64,000 bases of DNA from CAXXIC01 sp049315325 (GCA_049315325.1 JBMOKJ010000005.1:176126-240125); one strand, 5' to 3'; counted from the stretch's first letter, positions 16,426-25,438 are shown. The notes: generated by a model not told the origin, from the letters alone. Numbers and translations are program-made.

Positions 16426-17115
16426 ATGAGAAAAATCGTTATCGCCGTCGATGGCTTTTCGTCGTGTGGCAAAAGCACTATGGCAAAAGATTTGGCGCGT
16501 GAAATAGGGTATATCTATATCGATAGTGGTGCGATGTACAGAGCCATAACCCTATTTTGCCTTCAAAACGAATTAATTGAGAATGGAATCGTTAATGAAA
16601 CTGAATTAATCTCCAAACTGAACCATATAAAACTTTCGTTTGTTTTAAGTCCTGAAACGGGAAAACCCGAGACAATGCTCAACGGAGTCAATGTCGAAAA
16701 GGAGATTCGGACATTAGAGGTGTCGAATCATGTGAGTCTGGTAAGTGCTATAGCTCCTGTCCGTAGAGCGATGGTGGCGCAGCAACAGCAAATGGGACTC
16801 GAAAAAGGGATAGTAATGGATGGTCGCGATATTGGAACGACTGTTTTTCCAGATGCTGAATTGAAGATTTTCGTCACAGCATCTGCCGAAATCAGAGCGC
16901 AGCGCCGACTCGATGAGATGACAGCAAAAGGCGAGTTCGCAACTTTTGATTCGATTCTCGAAAACGTGAAAACGCGCGACTATTTAGACCAAAACCGCGA
17001 AGAGAGTCCGCTTCGCAAGGCCGATGATGCTTTACTCCTTGATAATTCGAATTTGACGATTCCAGAGCAGAAGCAGTGGTTGATCTCGCAGTTCGAACGC
17101 GTGATAAATTCATAA
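16426..17115 (+). CDS. cmk: (d)CMP kinase
   Basis: 229 aa, the usual length. The P-loop GFSSCGKST is at residues 10-18, followed by YIDSGAMYRA (substrate binding), DGRDIGTTVFPDA and the lid with RAQRRLDEM. It phosphorylates CMP and dCMP using ATP in pyrimidine salvage and supply. It sits between porQ and ispH in one operon. Confidence 0.96.
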   Translation: MRKIVIAVDGFSSCGKSTMAKDLAREIGYIYIDSGAMYRAITLFCLQNELIENGIVNETELISKLNHIKLSFVLSPETGKPETMLNGVNVEKEIRTLEVSNHVSLVSAIAPVRRAMVAQQQQMGLEKGIVMDGRDIGTTVFPDAELKIFVTASAEIRAQRRLDEMTAKGEFATFDSILENVKTRDYLDQNREESPLRKADDALLLDNSNLTIPEQKQWLISQFERVINS

Positions 17116-17120
17116 AACAA

Positions 17121-17996
17121 ATGGAGAAAAAGATAAATATTGAGATTGATGATAAATCCGGATTCTGCTTTGGTGTGGTGAATGCCATCAAAAAAGCCGA
17201 AGAGGAGCTCCAAAAGGGAGATACACTCTATTGCCTTGGTGATATTGTGCACAACAGTCACGAAGTGGATCGATTGGGTAGAAAAGGCCTATCGTCTATC
17301 GACCATACTCAATTCAGGGATTTGAAAAAGACGAAAGTAATGCTTCGTGCGCATGGCGAACCGCCTGAAACCTACAAATGGGCTGCTGAAAATCAAATCG
17401 AAATTATCGATGCAACTTGCCCTGTGGTATTGCAACTTCAGCGAAAAATCAAGAAAATATACGACACCCGCGATTCTACTGATGTGCAGGTCGTAATTTA
17501 TGGTAAAATCGGTCATGCTGAGGTCAATGGATTGGTAGGTCAAACCAACGGTGAAGCGATCGTGATTGAATCTGTCGATGATTTAAATAAGGTAGATTTA
17601 ACCAAAGGCATTCGTCTTTTTGCTCAGACAACCAAGTCAATTGATGGATTGTTGAAAGTTGTTGCGGAGATTGAAAAAAAGAAAACACCCGATGCGTCCT
17701 TTCAGTATTACGATACGATTTGCAGGCAGGTTTCGAACAGGGTTCCAAACATCCGGAAATTTGCTGCTCGCCACGACATGATATTGTTTGTAAGCGGAAA
17801 GAAAAGCTCAAACGGCAAAGTACTCTACAACGAATGTCTGAAATTTAATACAAATTCATACTTGATTGAAGGTTCCACTGAGGTGAAAGTTGAATGGCTT
17901 GAGGGAGTTTCCTCAATAGGAATTTGTGGCGCTACATCGACTCCAAAATGGTTGATGGAAGAGGTGGCAGCAAAGATTAATGAGCTGATAGCCTAA
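17121..17996 (+). CDS. ispH: 4-hydroxy-3-methylbut-2-enyl diphosphate reductase
   Basis: 291 aa from the ATG at 17121. A frame opening at 17076 overlaps cmk and adds 15 residues that do not belong to the family, so it was rejected. The three cluster cysteines are visible: Cys16 in SGFCFGV, Cys in DATCPVV and Cys in GICGATSTP. The enzyme carries a [4Fe-4S] cluster and performs the last step of the MEP pathway to IPP and DMAPP. It starts 5 bases after the cmk stop. It supplies the prenyl synthase encoded divergently at 14150. Confidence 0.96.
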   Translation: MEKKINIEIDDKSGFCFGVVNAIKKAEEELQKGDTLYCLGDIVHNSHEVDRLGRKGLSSIDHTQFRDLKKTKVMLRAHGEPPETYKWAAENQIEIIDATCPVVLQLQRKIKKIYDTRDSTDVQVVIYGKIGHAEVNGLVGQTNGEAIVIESVDDLNKVDLTKGIRLFAQTTKSIDGLLKVVAEIEKKKTPDASFQYYDTICRQVSNRVPNIRKFAARHDMILFVSGKKSSNGKVLYNECLKFNTNSYLIEGSTEVKVEWLEGVSSIGICGATSTPKWLMEEVAAKINELIA

Positions 17997-18029
17997 ACCG
18001 TAATCAACCCAAAAACAGTTTAAAATAGA

Positions 18030-18070
18030 GGAGTCATTCGATAAATATCGTTATCGAGTGACTCCTTTTT
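18030..18070 (+). terminator. Rho-independent terminator after ispH
   Basis: A 15-bp stem beginning GGAGTCA and ending TGACTCC (one wobble), a 6-base loop, then five T (18066-18070). Confidence 0.9.
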
Positions 18071-18127
18071 CTATAATTTGTTGTAAATTCGTGCTCTTTT
18101 TGTTCTCATTAGGTAAAGGTAAAAGTT

Positions 18128-19105
18128 ATGGCATTAAAATGTGTAGGAATCTTAACATCGGGAGGTGATTCTCCTGGTATGAACGCTGCTGTACGTGCAG
18201 TGACACGCGCAGCAATCTTTAACGGCTTTAAAGTAAAAGCCATTTATCGTGGTTATAAAGGCCTTATTACAGGAGAGATTGTCTCTTTCAAAACGCAAAA
18301 CGTAAGTAATATTATACAGCAAGGTGGTACCATTCTAAAAACAGCTCGCTGTATGGAGTTTATGACTCCCGAAGGGCGAAAAGTGGCTCATGATACGATG
18401 GTGAAAGAGGGCATCGACTGCTTGGTTGTCATAGGAGGAGATGGTTCGTTGACAGGCGCGCGTATTTTTGCATCTGAATATAATATTCCGATTGTTGGAA
18501 TCCCGGGAACGATTGATAACGACCTCTTTGGCACCGATACAACGATTGGTTACGATACGGCTCTCAACACCATAATGGAAGCGGTGGATAAAATCCGCGA
18601 TACGGCGACTTCACACGACCGACTTTTCTTTATAGAGGTAATGGGTCGCGATGCTGGATTCTTGGCTCTTAACGGCGCTATTGCTTCGGGTGCAGAGGCA
18701 GCAATTATCCCCGAAATCGCTACCGAAGTAGATCAACTGACGGAACTGATTAAAAACGGTTTCCGCAAATCGAAAAACAGTAGTATCGTGTTGGTTGCTG
18801 AGAGCGAAATTACTGGTGGCGCAATGGGCCTTGCCGAACGCGTGAAAAAGGAGTATCCAGAATACGATGTGCGTGTCACCATTCTCGGTCACATTCAGCG
18901 TGGAGGTTCACCAACGGCAAATGACCGAATTCTTGCTAGTCGAATGGGTTCTGCGGCTATCGATGCGCTACTCGAAGATCAACGCAATGTGATGATTGGT
19001 GTGCAAAACGATCAAATCGTTTATGTCCCTTTCAATAAAGCAATTAAAAACGATAAACCAATTAATCGAGAGTTGCTCAATGTGTTGCGCACGCTCTCTA
19101 TTTAA
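18128..19105 (+). CDS. pfkA: ATP-dependent 6-phosphofructokinase
   Basis: 325 aa. The nucleotide-binding GILTSGGDSPGMNAA is at the N-terminus. GGDGSLTGA (about 101-109) is the form found in ATP-dependent rather than PPi-dependent enzymes. PGTIDND with its catalytic Asp and VMGRDAGFLAL are present. It catalyses the committed step of glycolysis. It is monocistronic between two terminators. No consensus TAnnTTTG box was found in the 57 bases before the ATG, so its promoter is not assigned. Confidence 0.96.
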   Translation: MALKCVGILTSGGDSPGMNAAVRAVTRAAIFNGFKVKAIYRGYKGLITGEIVSFKTQNVSNIIQQGGTILKTARCMEFMTPEGRKVAHDTMVKEGIDCLVVIGGDGSLTGARIFASEYNIPIVGIPGTIDNDLFGTDTTIGYDTALNTIMEAVDKIRDTATSHDRLFFIEVMGRDAGFLALNGAIASGAEAAIIPEIATEVDQLTELIKNGFRKSKNSSIVLVAESEITGGAMGLAERVKKEYPEYDVRVTILGHIQRGGSPTANDRILASRMGSAAIDALLEDQRNVMIGVQNDQIVYVPFNKAIKNDKPINRELLNVLRTLSI

Positions 19106-19123
19106 GGGTTGACAGAATATGCA

Positions 19124-19157
19124 AAGGTTGTTGAGCGACTGTTCAACAACCTTTTTT
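19124..19157 (+). terminator. Rho-independent terminator after pfkA
   Basis: An 11-bp stem AAGGTTGTTGA / TCAACAACCTT with an 8-base loop and a six-T run that ends at 19157, immediately before the MITE target duplication. Confidence 0.9.
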
Positions 19158-19165
19158 GCTATTAA

Positions 19166-19394
19166 CCTGAGTTCGGGATAGCATTTTATTTTAGCATTAA
19201 AGCCGAAAAAAAATAAGGTAATAAGGTTTAATGGGACTCGTCGCCTTTGTTCTACTAAGGTGAAAAAAGTTAGCAAATAAGGTTTTAACCTTAGTAGAAA
19301 TTGAAATTAGCGCAAATCTCAACCTTATTAGCTAATTGATAGTGCTAATGATTTATTGTTCAGATTTTTATATAATGTTTTATCCCGAACTCAG
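19166..19394. mobile_element. MITE-like element with 14-15 bp terminal inverted repeats
   Basis: The left end CCTGAGTTCGGGATA (19166-19180) is repeated inverted at the right end (TATCCCGAACTCAG, 19381-19394). The octamer GCTATTAA flanks both sides (19158-19165 and 19395-19402), as expected of a target duplication. Inside there is no gene. An inner inverted repeat TTCTACTAAGGT / ACCTTAGTAGAA (19250-19261 / 19288-19299) and a second one (TTAGCAAATAAGGTT with a near-complement at 19321-19335) allow a folded transcript. It lies between the pfkA terminator and the ATG at 19418, and no promoter box was found between it and that ATG. The parent transposase family is not known from this window. Confidence 0.7.
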
Positions 19395-19417
19395 GCTATT
19401 AATGAAATTTTCAAAAA

Positions 19418-21406
19418 ATGAATTGGAATAGAATTATCGATTTTCTATCGACCGTTTTGAATTATGCGAAGCGAAAAATTACACGAAAAACGCTTTTGTG
19501 GGCTTCGGGCATTTTTGTCACGCTTGTGGTAGTGGCATTTTTGTTGGCTCCAACGATTATTCGATACACCATTCAGAAGAAGATTGCACAAATTGAAGCC
19601 GACAAGCAAATCAAGATTGAACTCAATGGTTTGCAACTGAACGGACTAACAGGTGTTAGTATCGAGTCGATTTATGTGATTCCGTTGCCGAACGATACCC
19701 TCTTTTCGATGCGAAAACTGGATGCAAAACTCAGTTTTTGGCAAATGTTGCTGTTTCGTGCCGATTTAAAATCGGTTTCAGCAGAAGATATAGCATTGCG
19801 CTTTGTCAAAAAAGGAGAGTATTGCAATTACTCGTTTCTCTTTAAATCGAAACAGAACGCTGATACGACTTCGACGAACTCTGTGAACTATTCCAATAAA
19901 GTCTCTTCGCTGCTCAATTTTGTTTTCAGACTCTTACCTTCCGATTTAGCCATTAATCGATTGTCGGTTGCGTCGCAAAACAACGACCTGAAAACCATCG
20001 TTTCGGCGCAGCAAATTCGGGTTGAAGACCATGCCATTAAAACAGCATTGCGTGTAGATGACAACTATCAGCACCAAATGTGGCTGGTGGAGGCGTTGCT
20101 CGACAAAGAGAATCACAAACTCTTTGGAAAAATCATCACAGCTGACGGACAAAAGGCTACATTACCCTACATTCATCAAATCTACAGCACACACGTGGCG
20201 TTCAACGAGTTGTCGTTCAACTTTGTGTTTGATGAGAGTGGCGGAGAGGTGGCGTTGAATGGTCGTGCTGCTTTTAGTGGTTTGGAATTGAATCATCCAC
20301 GACTTTCTCCCGAAGATATTCAACTTGGCAACGGTGCTTTCGACTACCGATTGCGCGTGGGTAGTGATTTTGCAGAGTTGGACAGCATATCCGAAGTGTC
20401 GTTCAACCGACTGTCGTTTCATCCCTATCTTTTCGTGCAAAAACGTGAAAAACTTCATCTGATTGCCGCTTTGGATAAGCGTAATTTTCCGGCAGAAGAT
20501 CTATTCGCATCGTTGCCGCAGGGATTGTTTCACACCCTGTCTGCTGTGCGTGTGCGTGGTAATCTCGACTATCACTTTCTGCTGGATGTCGATTTGAATA
20601 ACCCTGATAATCTTAAGTTGGAATCGTCGCTTCGGAAAGTCGGTTTTGCAATCACCAACTACGGCGAACTGACCAAAATGAACGGTCCGTTTCTCTACAC
20701 GGCTTACGAAAACGATCGCCCAGTGCGAACCTTCGAGATAGGAGGCGGCAATCCCTCGTTTAGATCTATCGAATCTGTGTCGATGCTGCTTCGGCAAGCT
20801 GTGTTGCAGTCCGAAGACGGACAGTTCTACTTTCACCGAGGCTTTCGGCTCGATGCCTTGCGCGAAGCATTGATTCACGACATCAAAGTGAAACGGTTTG
20901 CCCGCGGAGGTAGCACCATCAGTATGCAGTTGGTGAAAAACGTATTTCTGAACCGACACAAAAATATTGCCCGCAAACTCGAAGAGGCTTTGCTGGTGTG
21001 GCTTATAGAAGAGAATCACATCACACCCAAAGAGCGGATGTTTGAGGTTTACCTCAATATCGCCGAGTGGGGTCCGATGATTTATGGCATTGCCGAAGCT
21101 TCGCATTTCTACTTCGACAAAGAACCATCCGATCTGACACTCAACGAAGCCATCTTCTTGGCATCGATTATCCCATCACCCAAGCGTTTTGCGTCGTCGT
21201 TCGATGCCGCAGGGCAACTCAAGCAAAACCGCTACTGGCAGTTTAACCGCGTTGCCGACCGCCTGTTTCGCACCGGCTACATCACCGAAGAGGAGAAAGC
21301 CACCTTCGCTCCTTCGGTGGCATTGACAGGTGCTGCGAAAGATTTAATTACCGCCGTGCCCGATTCTACGGCTGTTGTACCCGAAGAGGAGATAGTGGTG
21401 GAGTGA
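19418..21406 (+). CDS. GT51 peptidoglycan glycosyltransferase with large N-terminal AsmA-like domain
   Basis: 662 aa. One membrane helix (about 26-48) precedes about 390 residues of beta-rich sequence resembling AsmA-type repeats. The GT51 domain follows (about 445-630) with its motifs: SEDGQFYFHRGF (catalytic Glu), GGSTISMQLVKN, RKLEEALLVWLIEE, and YLNIAEWG. It polymerises lipid II into glycan strands. The transpeptidase domain of bifunctional PBPs is absent. It is far longer than a standard monofunctional MtgA (about 240 aa) because of the N-terminal part, a form seen in Bacteroidetes. The gene follows a MITE by 23 bases. It is probably functional, with all key motifs intact. Confidence 0.87.
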   Translation: MNWNRIIDFLSTVLNYAKRKITRKTLLWASGIFVTLVVVAFLLAPTIIRYTIQKKIAQIEADKQIKIELNGLQLNGLTGVSIESIYVIPLPNDTLFSMRKLDAKLSFWQMLLFRADLKSVSAEDIALRFVKKGEYCNYSFLFKSKQNADTTSTNSVNYSNKVSSLLNFVFRLLPSDLAINRLSVASQNNDLKTIVSAQQIRVEDHAIKTALRVDDNYQHQMWLVEALLDKENHKLFGKIITADGQKATLPYIHQIYSTHVAFNELSFNFVFDESGGEVALNGRAAFSGLELNHPRLSPEDIQLGNGAFDYRLRVGSDFAELDSISEVSFNRLSFHPYLFVQKREKLHLIAALDKRNFPAEDLFASLPQGLFHTLSAVRVRGNLDYHFLLDVDLNNPDNLKLESSLRKVGFAITNYGELTKMNGPFLYTAYENDRPVRTFEIGGGNPSFRSIESVSMLLRQAVLQSEDGQFYFHRGFRLDALREALIHDIKVKRFARGGSTISMQLVKNVFLNRHKNIARKLEEALLVWLIEENHITPKERMFEVYLNIAEWGPMIYGIAEASHFYFDKEPSDLTLNEAIFLASIIPSPKRFASSFDAAGQLKQNRYWQFNRVADRLFRTGYITEEEKATFAPSVALTGAAKDLITAVPDSTAVVPEEEIVVE

Positions 21407-21467
21407 TAATTATGTTGTCATTTTTGAAAAATTCAATAGAACAATAGCATATTCGCAAGCGATTTCC

Positions 21468-21475
21468 TACTTTTG
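21468..21475 (+). promoter_or_regulatory. -7 promoter element TACTTTTG of the asparaginase gene
   Basis: Fits TAnnTTTG. The final TTG (21473) is a false start codon of a longer frame, so the transcript begins near 21482 and the ATG at 21500 is the start. Confidence 0.6.
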
Positions 21476-21499
21476 CGTTGTCATCACACCCACACAATT

Positions 21500-22558
21500 A
21501 TGGAGACGCCCTATTTTATCCCTTCCATTCTGATTATCTACACCGGTGGTACCATCGGTATGATCGAAAATCCGACAACTGGAGTGCTCGAGGCATTCAG
21601 CTTGCGCAGCTTGCTCGAGAGTGTCCCCGAATTGAAGCGGTTTGGGTACGAGATTTCGACTCTGCAGTTCGATCCACCCATCGATTCGTCGGAGATGGAG
21701 CCCCTACATTGGTCGAAGTTGGTGAAGATGATTGCCGATAATTACGATTTCTACGATGGTTTTGTGGTTTTGCACGGCACCGATACGATGTCGTTCACCG
21801 CATCGGCGCTCAGTTTTATGCTTGAAGATTTGTGTAAGCCGGTTATTCTCACGGGTTCGCAGTTGCCTATCGGTAAACTCCGCACCGACGGTCGTGAAAA
21901 TCTAATTACTTCCATCGAAATTGCAGCTGCCAAAAAGAATCACAAACCAATTGTGTCGGAAGTGTGTATCTTTTTCGAAAGCCACCTGATGCGTGGCAAC
22001 CGTACCTCGAAAGTGAATGCCGACCGTTTCAACGCCTTTCGGTCTTACAACTATCCCGTGTTGGCGCGCGCAGGAGTACAAATAAAATACGACACGGCGA
22101 AGATTCACTCTCCGGGTCGTGTATTGCGATTGAAACCTCATTTTACGCTCGATCAGAATGTGGTGGTGCTGAAACTTTTCCCCGGCATTTCGCCTCAAAT
22201 TGTGGAGTCAATTCTTTCGATTCCGTCGCTGAAAGGCGTCGTGCTCGAAACATACGGTTCGGGTAATGCACCTGGCAAAGAGTGGTTTATCGAGAAGATA
22301 AAGCAAGCTGTGGATAGAGGTTTGGTTGTGGTAAATGTCACTCAATGTCAAGCTGGACGTGTGCAGATGAAGCGTTACGGCTCTGGGCACCGCTTGCAGG
22401 AAATTGGTGTGGTGAGTGGCTACGACATCACCACCGAAGCTGCCATTACGAAACTGATGTTCTTGTTTGGAGCAGGTTATTCCGCAGCGAAAGTAATCGA
22501 AAAGATGAAAATGTCTATTTCTGGCGAGATAACGACCGACTATTCGTACGAAGATTAA
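21500..22558 (+). CDS. ansA: Type I (cytoplasmic) L-asparaginase
   Basis: 352 aa from the ATG at 21500. The nucleophile Thr motif IYTGGTIGM is near residue 14, and the second motif VVLHGTDTMSFTASALS near 95. GSQLPIG and RTDGRENL are also present. There is no signal peptide, so the enzyme is cytoplasmic (type I). It hydrolyses asparagine to aspartate and ammonia. The start choice rests on the promoter box at 21468-21475 and on family length. Its stop overlaps by 3-4 bases the stop of the convergent acetyltransferase gene. Confidence 0.93.
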   Translation: METPYFIPSILIIYTGGTIGMIENPTTGVLEAFSLRSLLESVPELKRFGYEISTLQFDPPIDSSEMEPLHWSKLVKMIADNYDFYDGFVVLHGTDTMSFTASALSFMLEDLCKPVILTGSQLPIGKLRTDGRENLITSIEIAAAKKNHKPIVSEVCIFFESHLMRGNRTSKVNADRFNAFRSYNYPVLARAGVQIKYDTAKIHSPGRVLRLKPHFTLDQNVVVLKLFPGISPQIVESILSIPSLKGVVLETYGSGNAPGKEWFIEKIKQAVDRGLVVVNVTQCQAGRVQMKRYGSGHRLQEIGVVSGYDITTEAAITKLMFLFGAGYSAAKVIEKMKMSISGEITTDYSYED

Positions 22559-23094
22559 CCCTTGAAGCACTGCATCACGACCACGTTTTCGTGTTTGTCG
22601 TTCCACCGAATCCACCCCTTCAAAACACCCGATTCTTGAAACCCTGAAGATTTGAATAGAGCGAGGCTTGCGCGATTGTTCTCAGGAATATGAGCGAAAA
22701 GTTGGTGTAACTGAAGGAGATCGAAACAGTAATTCTTCATCAATCCCAATGCTTCTTTGGCAAAACCTTGCTTTTGAAATTCCACATCAATAAATACGCC
22801 TATCCCAATGCGTTGGTGAAACGGATCTAATTCGTACAAATCAACTGCTCCGATGGGTTGGTTATTTGCTTTATCAATCACCATCATTCTGGTCTGTTTG
22901 GTCTCAAAAATATTCTCACTACAGGAGGCGATAAATTCGCGCAACGCAAATCTTGAGAGCGGATTGAGGGTGTTTCCGTATTGCCAAAGGGTCGTGTCGT
23001 TTTCCCAACGATAGAGAGTTTCTAAGTCTTCGGGTTCAGGTGCGCGGAGTATTATTCGGTCGGAAGAGAGCATTTTATTTGGATTAAAAGTCAT
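22555..23094 (-). CDS. GNAT family N-acetyltransferase (RimJ/RimL type)
   Basis: 179 aa. The pattern SSDRIILRAPEPEDLETLYRWEND at the N-terminus (split here as SSDRIILRAPEP, then LYRWEND), the central IGVFIDVEFQKQGFAKEAL acetyl-CoA loop (Q-x-x-G-x-A variant) and the C-terminal NNRASLALFKSSGFQESG segment identify a RimJ/RimL-like acetyltransferase. The substrate, either a protein N-terminus or a small molecule, is unknown. An ATG seven codons in (MLSSDR) is an alternative start. It converges on the asparaginase gene with overlapping stops and shares no operon. Confidence 0.87.
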   Translation of the reverse strand: MTFNPNKMLSSDRIILRAPEPEDLETLYRWENDTTLWQYGNTLNPLSRFALREFIASCSENIFETKQTRMMVIDKANNQPIGAVDLYELDPFHQRIGIGVFIDVEFQKQGFAKEALGLMKNYCFDLLQLHQLFAHIPENNRASLALFKSSGFQESGVLKGWIRWNDKHENVVVMQCFKG

Positions 23095-23193
23095 ACTTTA
23101 GGCGAATATAGTATAAAATCTAGATAAGGCGCAAATATTTCTTAAAAAAAGTATAAATCAGAAACAAGAGCAGACGTTGCATTGTTCTTTTAT

Positions 23194-23201
23194 TATATTT
23201 G
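23194..23201 (+). promoter_or_regulatory. -7 promoter element TATATTTG of the OmpA-like lipoprotein gene
   Basis: Fits TAnnTTTG, 31 bases before the ATG at 23233. The -33 TTG candidates are closer than the usual spacing. Confidence 0.5.
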
Positions 23202-23232
23202 TAACTCTAAACACCATTAAAATTTTTAAATT

Positions 23233-23922
23233 ATGAAAAGATCAAACGTATTTGTATCGTTATTGTTGAGCGCAGCTCTTCTATTCTCTGGTTGTTCATC
23301 AATGTCGAACATGGGTAAAGGCACTTTGCTAGGTGCAGGTGCAGGTGCCGCGCTAGGAGCTGGTATCGGAGCATTAGCAGGTAAAGGAAAAGGCGCTGTA
23401 ATCGGTGCTGCTATTGGCACAGCTGTAGGAGCAGGTGCAGGAGCATTGATTGGCAAAAAAATGGACAAACAAAAAGCTGAACTTGAAGCACTTCAAGGAG
23501 CAAAAACAGAAGAGATTGTTGACGTGAATGGATTGAAAGGGTTGAAAGTAACTTTTGATTCAGGAATTTTGTTCCAAACTGGCAAAAGTGAGTTGTCTGC
23601 TGATTCTAGAGCTGCTCTTTCTCAATTTGCTTCTTCTATCAAAGGCAATCCACAAACAGACATTTTGATTCAAGGTCATACCGACAACACAGGTTCTGAT
23701 AAAGTAAATATTCCTTTGTCGGAAAAACGTGCTGCAAGTGTAAGCAGTTTCTTGAAAGCTCAAGGCGCTTCTAACAAAATTGTTGCATCAGGTGCAGGTT
23801 CAACTAAGCCAGTTGCAGACAATGCTTCTGCTGAAGGTAGAACTCAAAACCGTCGTGTAGAAGTCTTTATCACTGCAAACACAGAGATGATTAAAGCTGC
23901 TGAAAACGGAAATCTTCAGTAA
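23233..23922 (+). CDS. OmpA family outer-membrane lipoprotein (YiaD-like)
   Basis: 229 aa. The lipobox LFSGC has acylated Cys21. A glycine zipper of GxxxG/GAGAGA repeats (about 33-77) is followed by the OmpA C-terminal peptidoglycan-binding domain (about 105-215), with TFDSGILFQTGKSEL, IQGHTDNTGSDKVN, LSEKRAASV and the NRRVEVFI end. Such proteins tether the outer membrane to the cell wall. It is a single-gene unit with a promoter and a strong bidirectional terminator. Confidence 0.93.
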   Translation: MKRSNVFVSLLLSAALLFSGCSSMSNMGKGTLLGAGAGAALGAGIGALAGKGKGAVIGAAIGTAVGAGAGALIGKKMDKQKAELEALQGAKTEEIVDVNGLKGLKVTFDSGILFQTGKSELSADSRAALSQFASSIKGNPQTDILIQGHTDNTGSDKVNIPLSEKRAASVSSFLKAQGASNKIVASGAGSTKPVADNASAEGRTQNRRVEVFITANTEMIKAAENGNLQ

Positions 23923-23941
23923 CCTTAATATTCTGAAATAC

Positions 23942-23978
23942 AAAAGTGGCTGTTCGAACTCGAACAGCCACTTTTTTT
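23942..23978. terminator. Bidirectional terminator between the OmpA-like and T9SS cargo genes
   Basis: A perfect 14-bp stem AAAGTGGCTGTTCG / CGAACAGCCACTTT with a 4-base loop. There is a T run on the plus side and the complementary A run on the other, so it serves both convergent genes. Confidence 0.9.
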
Positions 23979-23996
23979 ATGCTTTTTTATTTTGCC

Positions 23997-25406
23997 TTAT
24001 TGAATCAAAATCTTGTGGTTTGTATTCCCCACTTTTACGAGGTACATTCCTTTCGCAACAGTGAAGTTTTGTCGCGATGCATTGATGACTCCTGACAGCA
24101 CTTTCTGACCGTTCAGGCTGTACACAGATACTTTTTCACCCTCTTTAGCCCCCATGATGGTGAATCCATTTCTGAAACGAGTAACCAACGTTTGGTTAAG
24201 CATTGGAGCAACGATTCCGTCTGTTGATTTGTAGCTGTAGTTTACAACCGGACAAATCATCAACACAGGATTGAAATCGAGGTAGTAGTAAAGACCATAC
24301 CAAGCGTGTCCGCCATTTCCATCGTCAGAAAAACTCCAAGAAGAGTTTGATGCCACATTTTGGAAACTATCCGCAGGAATTGGATCCAATGGGTTCATCA
24401 TGATACAAAATGAATCTTTTTTAGCTAAATCATTTCCAAAGTTTTCGACTGCCGCAAAGAAGTAAGAACCTACTTTGACTGGTGCAGCGAATTTGAAATT
24501 AGCGAGACCCATCACTTCTTGTCCGTTTGCGTAAGAAATACCTGTAACAGAAGAAGATCCTGGCATCATTTCACTGATTTTCAATTCTGAAGTTGCCAAT
24601 ACTTTTTTGTTAGGGATAAAGTATCCATCAGCATCGTCACCAGTTTCGTAGATGGTGAGTTTTACTTTGTTATCTGGGTTAGCAGCTGTTGGGTTAGGTC
24701 TGATGTAAACAGAAACAGATTCAACTGTAGCACTGTCTTGTCCGAGGAAAACCAAGTTTCCAAAACCTAAGTCACTCCAACCATTTGACCCTGCAACAAA
24801 ACCGTAATTATCTTGCCAAGATGGATCGTAAGGAATGTAAGTTGAGTCAAGCATAAATGAGTTGAAGCTACAGATTTCAGCTTTTCCACCCACTTTGATG
24901 CTTCCAGTGGCAGTGTAACTGCTTCCGCCAGCTGTAAGTGTAGGGAATGCGAAACGTCCTTCTTGGCCATATACAACGTCCATATCTTGAGTTTCAGCCA
25001 CTGCTGGTGTTGCACCCGGTGCATTCCACAAATAACTCGATGGAGAGTTTGTCGATGCATCGATGTAAGTTGTTGCTGAATCTTTAGGGAAGAAGATATA
25101 GTCTTCTTTTCCAGCTACAGAATAATCGTTGATAAGTGTATTGAAAGAAATATATGTTCCATATCCATCGTATGGAAGTACACCCGGGTAGTTGTAAGCA
25201 GTACCAGTTGCGTCTGCTTTGGCTGATCTCAATTTAAGTGTATGCCCTTTTTTGAAAGGAACAACTGTTTTTTCTTGAATTTTGGCTACAGGTTTTACCA
25301 TCTTAGCCTTAATTACGGGCTTAGAAGCCTCCATGCTGGTCGTAGAGCAAACAAATGCTACTAAGATTGCCAGCCACATGCTGTTTTTTTGTAAAGTCAT
25401 TTTCAT
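23997..25406 (-). CDS. Secreted protein with type IX secretion C-terminal sorting domain
   Basis: 469 aa. A signal peptide (about 1-27) is followed by a Lys/Val-rich segment, a beta-rich body of unknown family (about 70-395) and a C-terminal sorting domain of about 70 residues: GFTIMGAKEGEKVSVYSLNGQKV, split as FTIMGAKEGEKVSVY and SLNGQKVLSG, ending in KGMYLVKVGNTNHKILIQ. That is the T9SS type A pattern, so it should be exported by the PorQ-containing system and anchored or released at the surface. It is the last gene of the SusC/SusD operon (33 bases after the DUF4302 gene), so it probably serves the same substrate. No catalytic motif was recognised. Confidence 0.82.
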   Translation of the reverse strand: MKMTLQKNSMWLAILVAFVCSTTSMEASKPVIKAKMVKPVAKIQEKTVVPFKKGHTLKLRSAKADATGTAYNYPGVLPYDGYGTYISFNTLINDYSVAGKEDYIFFPKDSATTYIDASTNSPSSYLWNAPGATPAVAETQDMDVVYGQEGRFAFPTLTAGGSSYTATGSIKVGGKAEICSFNSFMLDSTYIPYDPSWQDNYGFVAGSNGWSDLGFGNLVFLGQDSATVESVSVYIRPNPTAANPDNKVKLTIYETGDDADGYFIPNKKVLATSELKISEMMPGSSSVTGISYANGQEVMGLANFKFAAPVKVGSYFFAAVENFGNDLAKKDSFCIMMNPLDPIPADSFQNVASNSSWSFSDDGNGGHAWYGLYYYLDFNPVLMICPVVNYSYKSTDGIVAPMLNQTLVTRFRNGFTIMGAKEGEKVSVYSLNGQKVLSGVINASRQNFTVAKGMYLVKVGNTNHKILIQ

Positions 25407-25438
25407 CTTTTTTTTGTTTTAAATTAATAATATTTGGG

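Noticed and set aside
17076..17120. Longer N-terminus of IspH
   Set aside because: Overlaps cmk and is absent from the family; the ATG at 17121 is well placed.
20501..21106. 201-codon minus-strand frame inside the GT51 gene
   Set aside because: Lies wholly antisense to a gene with clear catalytic motifs; composition is that of an antisense shadow.
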